A stretch of 5,342 bases of DNA from Pseudomonadota bacterium (GCA_022572335.1 JACZWD010000178.1:1-5342), one strand, 5' to 3'; positions 1 to 5,124 are shown, counted from the stretch's first letter. Numbers and translations are program-made. Notes: generated by a model not told the origin, from the letters alone.

Positions 1-422
1 TCTATCCCAACAGCGGCGGCAAACCGGAACGCATCTCCGGACCAAAAGTGCACCTGACTCCCGGGGGCCCGTTCGGCAACTTCATCCAAGCCGTCCGCAG
101 TCGTAACGTGGGAGAACTCAACGCCGACATCCTGAAAGGGCATTACTCAAGCGCCTTGTGCCATCTCTGCAATATCTCGTATCGCCTCGGCAAGCAGGTC
201 CCGTTCAACAAAAAGTCCCAATCGCTGGGCGAGAACAAGCAGGTGGTCGATGCCTACAACAACTGCCGCGAGAACCTCAAAGCCGTCGGCGTGGACCTCA
301 AAGAAGCGACGTATCAGTTAGGACGCTCGTTGAACTTCGATCCGAAGACGGAGAAATTCATCGGCGACGAGCAGGCCAACAGGTTACGTTCCGAGGCCCT
401 ACGCGAACCCTGGCGGATTTAG
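1..422 (+). CDS. Gfo/Idh/MocA family oxidoreductase, 3' end only
   Basis: This is the C-terminal ~140 residues of a gene that begins before the window; the frame is open from base 3 to the TAG at 420-422. The translation has features typical of the C-terminal domain of planctomycete/verrucomicrobial Gfo/Idh/MocA dehydrogenases: a GGPFGNFI segment, an ADILKGHYSSALCHLCNISY helix, and a tail reading FDPKTEKFIGDEQANRL followed by a short basic end. Such proteins are NAD(P)-dependent oxidoreductases, usually acting on sugars or sugar derivatives; the Rossmann domain and catalytic Lys/His lie upstream and cannot be checked. In-frame GTG at 48 is internal, not the start. GC is clearly lower than in the rest of the window, and the next gene follows after about 40 bases on the same strand, so the two may be co-transcribed. 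The family call is from memory of the tail motifs; the substrate is unknown. Confidence 0.8.
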   Translation, partial: YPNSGGKPERISGPKVHLTPGGPFGNFIQAVRSRNVGELNADILKGHYSSALCHLCNISYRLGKQVPFNKKSQSLGENKQVVDAYNNCRENLKAVGVDLKEATYQLGRSLNFDPKTEKFIGDEQANRLRSEALREPWRI

Positions 423-462
423 TCTCCGTCCGAATGAATCCACCCGAGTGATGAGGACAATC

Positions 463-687
463 ATGACTATAAAAAGACGATATACCCTATGGGCGGTTAC
501 TCTTCTGCTAGTCGTTGCATCGGCCGGGGCCATCGCTCAAGATCGGCCGGGACCGGCCGCAGAGATGAACGAAGGCGACCTGATCGCCCTACTGTTGTCG
601 GATGCCCCTGCAGCCAAAAAAGCGATCACCTGTAAGCAACTGGCCATCTATGGCACCGATCAAGCCGTTCCCGCCCTGGCGCCGCTA
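463..687 (+). pseudogene. Secreted HEAT-repeat-like protein, N-terminal stub cut at a junction
   Basis: The best start is ATG 463, preceded by GAGGA at 453-457 with five bases of spacing; in-frame GTG 448 and ATG 451 have poorer signals. The product begins with a signal peptide: basic MTIKRRY, a hydrophobic stretch WAVTLLLVVASAGA, and a likely cleavage near AIAQ. It continues with LIALLLSDAPAAKKAITCKQLA and IYGTDQAVPALAPL, the pattern I associate with exported HEAT-repeat proteins of Planctomycetes and relatives. Homology-like sequence ends at about codon 685-687. The frame stays open to TGA 799-801, but those last ~38 codons are antisense to a minus-strand gene and look random (GHFRMIWWVK and onward). 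So only about 75 residues of a much larger protein remain. It belongs with the oxidoreductase fragment upstream, sharing its lower GC. Whether the break is biological or an assembly join cannot be told from the sequence. Confidence 0.65.
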
Positions 688-692
688 GGTCA
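683..692. other. Abrupt composition and gene-content junction
   Basis: Left of about 687 the DNA is moderate in GC and coded on the plus strand by planctomycete-like genes. Right of it the DNA is very GC-rich and coded on the minus strand by alphaproteobacterial-type genes. The plus-strand HEAT-like frame loses sense after the CTA codon at 685-687, and 690-692 (tca) is the stop codon of the minus-strand composite gene. The breakpoint is therefore confined to a few bases. No terminator, insertion sequence end, tRNA or direct repeat is visible here. Confidence 0.65.
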
Positions 693-1628
693 CTTCAGGA
701 TGATCTGGTGGGTGAAGCTATCGCCGTCGCTTACGGTGACCGATTCGAAGCCCAACATCTTCATGAGATCGAGAAAGGTGAAATCGTCCTCGACGGAATG
801 ATCGCGGAAGATCGGCAGGGTGCGCGCCACCGAGGTCATGGTGGCGAGCAACGCGCGGACCCGGTAGATCGTGTTCAACCGTCCGGGCAGGTTGCCGACG
901 ATGATCAGCTTATGCGCCCTGCCGCCCTTGGCGAACAGGGAATAGGTCGGTGGATAGGGTCGCTGCAGCCGCTCATTGACGACGTGGACGATGAAGGCGA
1001 TGCGCCTCTTGCGGTTCGCCCCCGGCAATACCGCCGCGCGGGCCTTGTAGACCTCTATCGCCGCCGGCTTGGGGTAGTAGTAACCGACATATTTGTCCGC
1101 CTTTTCTTGGGCCGCCTTGTCTGGGGCCGCCTTGTCCTGGGCCGCCGTCGAGGCGAAGACGTAGCGCGCGATGTCGCCGCCGCCGCCGTGGATGACGGCG
1201 AGCCTGCGTCCGTTCATGGTCAGGCGCAGGCGCCGGGGAAGGGCGCGCATCCAGGCCCTGGCCCCGTCGTCCAGGGTGGCGCGGGCGTGGGCGAACCATT
1301 GCCCGGCAAGCCGGTCGCAGGTGCTGCCCTCGGGAAACCCGCACCCGCAATCGGCCTTGTCGAAGCCAAGGGATTCCTCGCAGTTGCCCATGACCACGTG
1401 GATTCGGGCGGCGCGCACCGCATCGACGGTGGCTTGCGCGTCGGCGCAGTAGGCGACCACGTCGCCGGTGCAGAGTATGCGCGCCGGCGGAAAGCCCCGG
1501 CGCCGGGCCTCGGCGAGCACGGCGGTGGTGGCTTCCAGGTTGCTGCACGGGCCGCCGAAGACAAAGATCGGCTGCGCGAAGGCGCCCAGGTCGCGTTCCG
1601 CCGCCCCGGGTGGCTGGCCCGGACTCAC
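690..1628 (-). CDS. Composite protein: truncated metallophosphoesterase fused to a YYYP-type secreted small protein
   Basis: A 312-residue frame. The GTG start at 1628-1626 overlaps the methyltransferase TGA (GTGA), indicating coupled translation. Residues ~20-161 look like a calcineurin-type metallophosphoesterase: FVFGGPCSNLEA (22-33), TGDVVAY (54-60), GNCEESLG (81-88), a Cys-rich DCGCGF (93-98) and VIHGG (145-149). The usual first DxH metal motif is replaced by GGP, which I recall as a subfamily trait, and the later GH motif expected before the C-terminus is absent. From residue 162 the protein changes to an AAQDKAAPDKAAQEK linker and then KYVGYYYPKP, FAKGG, LIIVGNL, DTIYR-like NTIYRVRALLA, and VSDGDSFTHQ. 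This is typical of the mature part of small exported alphaproteobacterial proteins that databases sometimes label molybdopterin-guanine dinucleotide biosynthesis protein A. It shows no MobA nucleotide-binding signature. The second half's signal peptide is gone. As assembled, phosphatase activity and export are both doubtful. Confidence 0.7.
   Translation of the reverse strand: MSPGQPPGAAERDLGAFAQPIFVFGGPCSNLEATTAVLAEARRRGFPPARILCTGDVVAYCADAQATVDAVRAARIHVVMGNCEESLGFDKADCGCGFPEGSTCDRLAGQWFAHARATLDDGARAWMRALPRRLRLTMNGRRLAVIHGGGGDIARYVFASTAAQDKAAPDKAAQEKADKYVGYYYPKPAAIEVYKARAAVLPGANRKRRIAFIVHVVNERLQRPYPPTYSLFAKGGRAHKLIIVGNLPGRLNTIYRVRALLATMTSVARTLPIFRDHSVEDDFTFLDLMKMLGFESVTVSDGDSFTHQIILK
1101..1145 (-). 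repeat. Three imperfect 15-bp tandem repeats at the fusion seam
   Basis: On the minus strand the units are GCGGCCCAGGACAAG (1145-1131), GCGGCCCCAGACAAG (1130-1116) and GCGGCCCAAGAAAAG (1115-1101). They encode AAQDK, AAPDK and AAQEK. The array starts exactly where phosphoesterase-like sequence ends (after FAST) and leads into the second domain. It could be a natural linker, or the site where replication slippage, recombination or an assembler joined two genes. Confidence 0.85.
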
Positions 1629-2284
1629 GGCGCCCGGCCTTCGCAGACCAGCCACCGGTTGTGCCCGGCGGGACGGGTTTCGGCGAGCCAGCGGCGGCGC
1701 TCGACGACCACCGGCGCGTAGCCGTGGCGGCCGAGGATTTCGATGCACCGGTCCTCGGTGCGGCGGCCGTGGACCTCGATGATGAGGTGCGGCCTGCGCC
1801 GGCCGAGAATGCCGCCGGCGCCCTCCAGGGCCGCCACCTCGCCGCCCTCGATGTCCATCTTGATGAGGTCGGGAACGAAGGTCTCCGCCGCCGCCCTGTC
1901 CAGGGTCATGCAACCATCGCCGTCCCGGTCGCCGACGGAGACCGTGTAGACCTCGACCTCGCAGGCGTTGCGGGCGATGTTGTCGCGCAGGCACCGGGCC
2001 ACCGAGGCGGCGCTCTCGAAGGCGACGACGGGGCGGCCCGACCGCCTGGCCAGCAACAGGGTGTAATAGCCGACGTCGGCGCCGACGTCGAAGCACCTCG
2101 AGCCGGGGCTTACCAACCGGCGCACATGGGGGCTGAGCTCGACTTCGTAGAGGCCCAGGTACAGGGTCGTCTGGTGGGCGAAGTCGATCTTCATGGTGAC
2201 GCCGGCGGCGACGCCGAGCGGCAGCCGGCGGAACGCCGCGCCGCGGGGCAGGACCAGGGACTTGACGGTGTCTCTGACGGACAT
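1625..2284 (-). CDS. FkbM family SAM-dependent methyltransferase
   Basis: A 219-residue product from ATG 2284, which has GAGGGG eight bases upstream. An alternative ATG at 2314 (229 residues) overlaps the radical SAM stop as ATGA but has no clear ribosome site, so the true start is undecided. The SAM-binding motif I is FDVGADVGYY (65-74); an acidic strand end follows at VVAFE (86-90). The family's signature is LIKMDIEGGEVAALEGA (140-156), and PHLIIEVHG follows the next helix. Members methylate hydroxyl or similar groups on sugars, polyketides and other small molecules; the substrate here is unknown. It is the middle gene of a tightly coupled operon. The stretch between GDRDGDG and TLDRAAAE is short compared with FkbM proteins I recall, where a further 20-40 residues are common, so a small in-frame deletion is possible. 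Confidence 0.85.
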   Translation of the reverse strand: MSVRDTVKSLVLPRGAAFRRLPLGVAAGVTMKIDFAHQTTLYLGLYEVELSPHVRRLVSPGSRCFDVGADVGYYTLLLARRSGRPVVAFESAASVARCLRDNIARNACEVEVYTVSVGDRDGDGCMTLDRAAAETFVPDLIKMDIEGGEVAALEGAGGILGRRRPHLIIEVHGRRTEDRCIEILGRHGYAPVVVERRRWLAETRPAGHNRWLVCEGRAP

Positions 2285-2310
2285 GGCGCCGCCCCTCGCC
2301 ACCGACGATG

Positions 2311-3270
2311 TCATCCGGCCGTGCAGGAGGCGCCGCCGAGCACGCAAAAGGCGGCGCAGTGGGGATGGTTGAGCTTCACCGTCGTCGCCGAATCCGCCAG
2401 GTCGTTGCCGAGCTCGAACTGGGGGTCGTAGGGCAACAGGGTGCAGGGCACGACCACCGGCCGCTCGGCGCCCCTGCGCTTGAGAACCATGCGCGAGGTG
2501 GCGCACATGATGGTTTCCGGCGCCACGCCCAGGATCTCCCAGCACGACACCGTGATCTCGGGCACGTCCCGGCGTTCGTCCATCTCCGGGAAAAGGACGA
2601 GCACCGCCGAATCCCGCGCATCCACCGGGATGCCGTGCTCGGCGAACAGGGCGGAATACCCCCGGCGGGTGTCGGCGTCGGATTCCCCCCAGCAGGTGCG
2701 CCCGGCCACGGCCAGGGTGAAGCCGTTCCCGGCCAGCCACTTCAAGCCCTCCAGCATGGGGTCCCAGGTGAGGGCGCCGCGGACGGCCTCGTGTTTTTCG
2801 CGGGTGTAATGGTCGATGGACACGCGCAGGGTCAGGGACCCGCCGTGGCGTTCCCTGATGGCAAGAAGGTGGCCACGCTTGTTCCACAGGGGCTTCATGG
2901 CGTTGGTCAGGACCAGGACCCGGTAGCCGCGCTTGAGCGACTCCTCCAGCATGGCCGGGAGGTCCCGGTTCATGAAGGGCTCGCCGCCGGTGAAGGCGAT
3001 CTCCTCGACGGGCAGGCCCTCGCGCTCGACCTCGTCCAGGTATGGGGCGACCTCGGCGGCCGTGATGTAGGCCAGGCGGTCGTTGACCGGGCTCGACTCC
3101 ATGTAGCAGTTGTGGCACGTGATGTTGCACAGGCTGCCCGTGTTGAACCACAGGGTCTTCAGCCGCGTCAGCGCCACGACGGCGCGCTTTTCCCCTTTCG
3201 CGGTGACGTCGGGATCCTGGAACTTGCCGGGATCGAGCGGCGGCCCCTGGGCCAGGCGTGCCTCGGGCAT
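2311..3270 (-). CDS. Radical SAM enzyme with extra C-terminal cysteines
   Basis: A 319-residue protein from ATG 3270, with a strong ribosome site (GGGGAGG) a few bases upstream. C48-x3-C52-x2-C55 in SLCNITCHNCYME is the canonical CxxxCxxC motif that binds the [4Fe-4S] cluster used to cleave S-adenosylmethionine. FTGGEPF (93-99) is the SAM-contacting GGE motif, and RVSIDHY (149-155) fits a later strand of the partial TIM barrel. The C-terminal third holds further cysteines at about 243, 256, 276, 305, 309 and 316, ending in HPHCAAFCVLGGASC. That layout suggests a SPASM/Twitch-like extension with at least one auxiliary iron-sulfur cluster, though it does not match a form I can name. It is the first gene of the operon, followed by FkbM (ATGA overlap or a 26-base gap) and the phosphoesterase-type gene. 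The enzyme class is secure; reaction and substrate are not known. Confidence 0.88.
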   Translation of the reverse strand: MPEARLAQGPPLDPGKFQDPDVTAKGEKRAVVALTRLKTLWFNTGSLCNITCHNCYMESSPVNDRLAYITAAEVAPYLDEVEREGLPVEEIAFTGGEPFMNRDLPAMLEESLKRGYRVLVLTNAMKPLWNKRGHLLAIRERHGGSLTLRVSIDHYTREKHEAVRGALTWDPMLEGLKWLAGNGFTLAVAGRTCWGESDADTRRGYSALFAEHGIPVDARDSAVLVLFPEMDERRDVPEITVSCWEILGVAPETIMCATSRMVLKRRGAERPVVVPCTLLPYDPQFELGNDLADSATTVKLNHPHCAAFCVLGGASCTAG

Positions 3271-3308
3271 GGTCCTCCCCTTGCCGGTTCTGGTGCCTAT
3301 TCATTTGA

Positions 3309-3335
3309 TCTATAGCCTGGGATAAGGCAAGCCAA
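3309..3335 (-). promoter_or_regulatory. Possible promoter of the radical SAM operon
   Basis: On the minus strand TTGGCT (3335-3330) and TATAGA (3314-3309) are separated by only 15 bases, shorter than the preferred 17. It lies about 40 bases before the ATG in an AT-rich pocket of an otherwise GC-rich intergenic stretch. Weak prediction. Confidence 0.25.
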
Positions 3336-3376
3336 ATAACAATCTCGTGCGCACGGCGCGGGGGGGCGGCGTTTTG

Positions 3377-3405
3377 TTGCGCCGCGGACCCCGATCGCCT
3401 ATACA
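3377..3405 (+). promoter_or_regulatory. Promoter of tRNA-Gly
   Basis: TTGCGC (3377-3382) and TATACA (3400-3405) are separated by 17 bases. The expected start site near 3412 leaves a leader of about 13 bases before the tRNA at 3425. The -10 box fits the sigma-70 consensus well and the position is right for a stable-RNA gene. Confidence 0.6.
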
Positions 3406-3424
3406 CTTTGCCCCCTCACCGGGC

Positions 3425-3498
3425 GCGGGCGTAGTTCAACGGCAGAACGAAAGCTTCCCAAGCTTTAGACAGGGGTTCGATTCCCCTCGCCCGCTCCA
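3425..3498 (+). tRNA. tRNA-Gly, anticodon CCC
   Basis: A complete 74-base cloverleaf. The acceptor GCGGGCG (3425-3431) pairs with CGCCCGC (3488-3494), then discriminator T and an encoded CCA (3496-3498). The D stem is GTTC/GAAC, the anticodon stem AAAGC/GCTTT encloses TTCCCAA with CCC at 3457-3459, and the T stem AGGGG/CCCCT encloses TTCGATT. All four stems pair without mismatches. It reads glycine GGG codons. Confidence 0.96.
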
Positions 3499-3511
3499 TT
3501 CCCCGGGCACG

Positions 3512-3545
3512 GACCGCGATAAAGCGGTCGAAAACCGCGATAACC
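3512..3545 (+). repeat. Stem-loop plus 21-bp-spaced direct repeat after tRNA-Gly
   Basis: GACCGC (3512-3517) and GCGGTC (3524-3529) form a six-pair stem around GATAAA. ACCGCGATAA occurs at 3513-3522 and again at 3534-3543, a period of 21 bases or about two helical turns. It could be part of the tRNA 3' processing or termination region, or a protein-binding site. There is no T tract, so it is not a classical terminator. Confidence 0.45.
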
Positions 3546-3619
3546 TTGCCAAGAGGATGACTCCGGCCCGGCCTCGGAGCCGGCGGGATTCCGGCGCCAG
3601 GACACCCGGCGGCGTGGAC

Positions 3620-3637
3620 GAGGGGGACCCCCTCTTT
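3620..3637 (+). terminator. Possible weak terminator (GAGGGGG/CCCCCTC palindrome)
   Basis: GAGGGGG (3620-3626) and CCCCCTC (3628-3634) are perfect inverted repeats around one A, followed by only TTT. The hairpin is strong but the U tract is short. It could end the tRNA-Gly transcript or insulate the transporter promoter. Low confidence in the function; the palindrome itself is certain. Confidence 0.3.
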
Positions 3638-3643
3638 GAAGGC

Positions 3644-3660
3644 GGCCGTTATATACGGCC
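3644..3660. promoter_or_regulatory. Palindromic operator candidate, Mo-box-like half-site
   Basis: GGCCGT (3644-3649) and ACGGCC (3655-3660) are perfect inverted repeats around TATAT, about 43 bases before the transporter start. Within it CGTTATATA (3647-3655) resembles the half-site of molybdate boxes bound by ModE/MopA-type regulators, as I recall that consensus. A second half-site in the normal inverted position is not evident, although CCGTTTATAAT (3686-3696) is a looser similar copy in direct orientation. The dyad is directly visible; the regulator is inferred. Confidence 0.4.
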
Positions 3661-3690
3661 GTACCTAATGCACGGCCGCCGTCCGCCGTT

Positions 3691-3696
3691 TATAAT
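3691..3696 (+). promoter_or_regulatory. Consensus -10 box implying a leaderless transporter mRNA
   Basis: A perfect TATAAT ends six bases before the transporter ATG at 3703, so transcription from it would begin at or next to the start codon. No Shine-Dalgarno sequence precedes the ATG, which agrees with leaderless translation. The -35 position (3668-3673, ATGCAC) is poor, so the promoter may need an activator or may be fortuitous. Confidence 0.4.
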
Positions 3697-3702
3697 CATT
3701 CC

Positions 3703-4887
3703 ATGGGTGAACGAACCCACTTGCCGGAGGGCGCGCGGGCTTCTCGGCCCGTCGCACCCAAAAACCGTTTCGACCGGCTCGAATGGGCGGGAGCTTTCGG
3801 TGACCTGGGGACGCTGATCCCGTTCGTCGCCGCTTACATTTCGCTGTTGAAGATGGACCCTTTCGGCGTCCTCTTCGCCTTCGGGGCGGCGAAGATCATT
3901 TCCGGGCTCTATTACAAAACCCCCTTCCCGGTGCAGCCGATGAAGGCGATCGGCGCGGTGGCAACCACCCAGGCCGCCCAGACCTTCGTCATCACCCCCA
4001 ACGCCGTCTACGGTGCCGGGATCGTCAGCGGCGTCATCTGGTTTCTTCTGGGAATAACCGGCGCCACGCGACGGGTGGCGAACCTCGTCGGGCGTCCCGT
4101 TGCTCTCGGCATCATCATGGGCCTCGGACTGTCGTTCATGGTCGCCGGCATCAAGATGATGGCGACCGGCTGGATCATGGGAGGGGTCGCCCTGGTGGGG
4201 ACCCTCCTGCTGCTGACCAACCCGGTCATCCCGGCGATGTTTCTCCTGCTTCTGTTCGGCGTCCTCGCCGCCGTGATTCAGGAGCCGGCCCTGCTTCAGG
4301 AGCTTGGCGGTATCCGCCCGGCGCTTCGCCTGCCGTCCTGGTCTTTGGGTTCCATCACATGGAACGAATTTGGTATCGGTGCGCTGTTCTTGGCGCTGCC
4401 TCAGGTGCCCCTGACCCTGAGCAACGCCATCCTGGCCATAACGGAGGAGAACAACCGGCTGTTTCCCGGGCGCAAGGTCACGGAAAACCGGGTTTCCATA
4501 TCGACCGGTATCCTGAACATCGTCGGGGCGATGGTCGGCGGCGTTCCCATGTGCCACGGCGCCGGGGGAATGGCCGGCCACGTCCGCTTCGGGGCGCGCA
4601 CCGGTGGCGCGCTGGTAATTCTCGGCACGATCCTGGTCCTCCTTGCGATCTTCTTCAGTGGATCGATCGACACCCTTTTCCGGATATTTCCGCAACCGGT
4701 GCTTGGGGTCATCCTGTTCCTGGCCGGGGCTCAACTGGCCCTCGGCGTTTGCGGTATGGGGGACGAAAAAAGCGACCGCTTCGTTGTCGTCACGACGGCG
4801 GCCTTTGCCTTATGGAATATCGGCATCGCGTTTGTCTTCGGCATCGGGCTTCACTATCTGCTCAAGCGGAATTTGGTAAAGCTTTAG
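3703..4887 (+). CDS. MOT1-type molybdate/sulfate transporter
   Basis: A 394-residue inner-membrane protein predicted to import molybdate (or sulfate). After a ~20-residue polar N-terminus comes NRFDRLEWAGAFGDLGTLIPF (21-41), the hallmark of the MOT1/SulP-related family. PFPVQPMKAI (74-83) follows, then a repeated-half counterpart LPQVPLTLSNAILA (232-245) and the conserved PMCHGAGGMAGHVRFGA (282-298). Around ten hydrophobic segments are visible, including FVFGIGLHYLL at the end. There is no C-terminal STAS domain, which separates it from classical SulP permeases and fits MOT1 proteins. Length is typical. ATG 3703 is chosen as the first in-frame ATG before the conserved region; no ribosome site precedes it, so a leaderless mRNA is likely. 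It stands alone, convergent with tRNA-Gln. Family assignment is strong; molybdate versus sulfate specificity is inferred. Confidence 0.88.
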   Translation: MGERTHLPEGARASRPVAPKNRFDRLEWAGAFGDLGTLIPFVAAYISLLKMDPFGVLFAFGAAKIISGLYYKTPFPVQPMKAIGAVATTQAAQTFVITPNAVYGAGIVSGVIWFLLGITGATRRVANLVGRPVALGIIMGLGLSFMVAGIKMMATGWIMGGVALVGTLLLLTNPVIPAMFLLLLFGVLAAVIQEPALLQELGGIRPALRLPSWSLGSITWNEFGIGALFLALPQVPLTLSNAILAITEENNRLFPGRKVTENRVSISTGILNIVGAMVGGVPMCHGAGGMAGHVRFGARTGGALVILGTILVLLAIFFSGSIDTLFRIFPQPVLGVILFLAGAQLALGVCGMGDEKSDRFVVVTTAAFALWNIGIAFVFGIGLHYLLKRNLVKL

Positions 4888-4907
4888 ACGGCTTCCGGAT
4901 TGGCGGC

Positions 4908-4925
4908 GGGATGCCTGCGCATCCC
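4908..4925 (+). other. Stem-loop just after the transporter stop
   Basis: GGGATG (4908-4913) and CATCCC (4920-4925) form a six-pair stem around CCTGCG, 20 bases after the transporter TAG. Only TT follows, so it is at most an mRNA 3'-end stabiliser or a weak terminator. Confidence 0.35.
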
Positions 4926-4990
4926 TTCGCCTCGCCGCGGCCGTGCGGGCCTTGCGGACCGAACAAGGTTCAAATCCGATCACCCGCAGG

Positions 4991-5022
4991 CAAAAACAAA
5001 AACGGCCCCGGACGGGACCGTT
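4991..5022 (-). terminator. Rho-independent terminator of tRNA-Gln
   Basis: On the minus strand AACGG-T-CCC and GGG-G-CCGTT (5022-5001) form a nine-pair stem, including one U-G pair, around GTCC. A TTTTTGTTTTTG tract follows directly (5003-4991, overlapping the stem base). It begins eight bases after the tRNA-Gln CCA end. On the plus strand the U-G pair becomes a C-A mismatch and the following ATTGTTTT is a poorer U tract, so it may act only weakly for the transporter. Confidence 0.85.
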
Positions 5023-5029
5023 ATTGTTT

Positions 5030-5103
5030 TGGCTGGGGCGGCAGGATTCGAACCTGCGATCACGGGACCAAAACCCGTTGCCTTGCCGCTTGGCTACGCC
5101 CCA
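5030..5103 (-). tRNA. tRNA-Gln, anticodon TTG
   Basis: A complete 74-base cloverleaf on the minus strand. The acceptor TGGGGCG (5103-5097) pairs with CGCCCCA, then discriminator G and an encoded CCA (5032-5030). The anticodon stem ACGGG/CCCGT encloses TTTTGGT with anticodon TTG, and the T stem GCAGG/CCTGC encloses TTCGAAT. It reads glutamine CAA (and CAG by wobble). It lies just downstream of ispE, a neighbourhood also known for tRNA-Gln in some Proteobacteria. Confidence 0.96.
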
Positions 5104-5124
5104 TCGCCGGCCGGGAAGGCGCGC

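Noticed and set aside
690..1145. Functional MobA (molybdenum cofactor guanylyltransferase) domain
   Set aside because: The similarity is to small exported proteins sometimes given that label. No LAGG-type nucleotide-binding motif is present, so a link to the molybdate transporter in this window would rest on a doubtful name.
708..1721. Long plus-strand open frame of about 337 codons opposite the composite gene
   Set aside because: It is a mirror of GC-biased minus-strand coding; the translation is low-complexity Arg/Gly/Ala with no family motifs, while the minus strand has clear ones and coupled starts.
1610..3315. Two long plus-strand open frames (1610-2431 and 2308-3315) opposite the FkbM and radical SAM genes
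   Set aside because: Both lack recognisable domains and lie antisense to genes with diagnostic motifs; stop-free antisense frames are expected at about 70% GC.
1625..3406. A 593-codon minus-strand frame spanning the radical SAM and FkbM genes
   Set aside because: Only its last ~220-230 codons are real (FkbM). The earlier part is out of frame with the radical SAM gene and reads as noise.
3649..4734. A 361-codon minus-strand frame under the transporter
   Set aside because: Hydrophilic, low-complexity antisense of a membrane protein with unmistakable MOT1 motifs on the plus strand.
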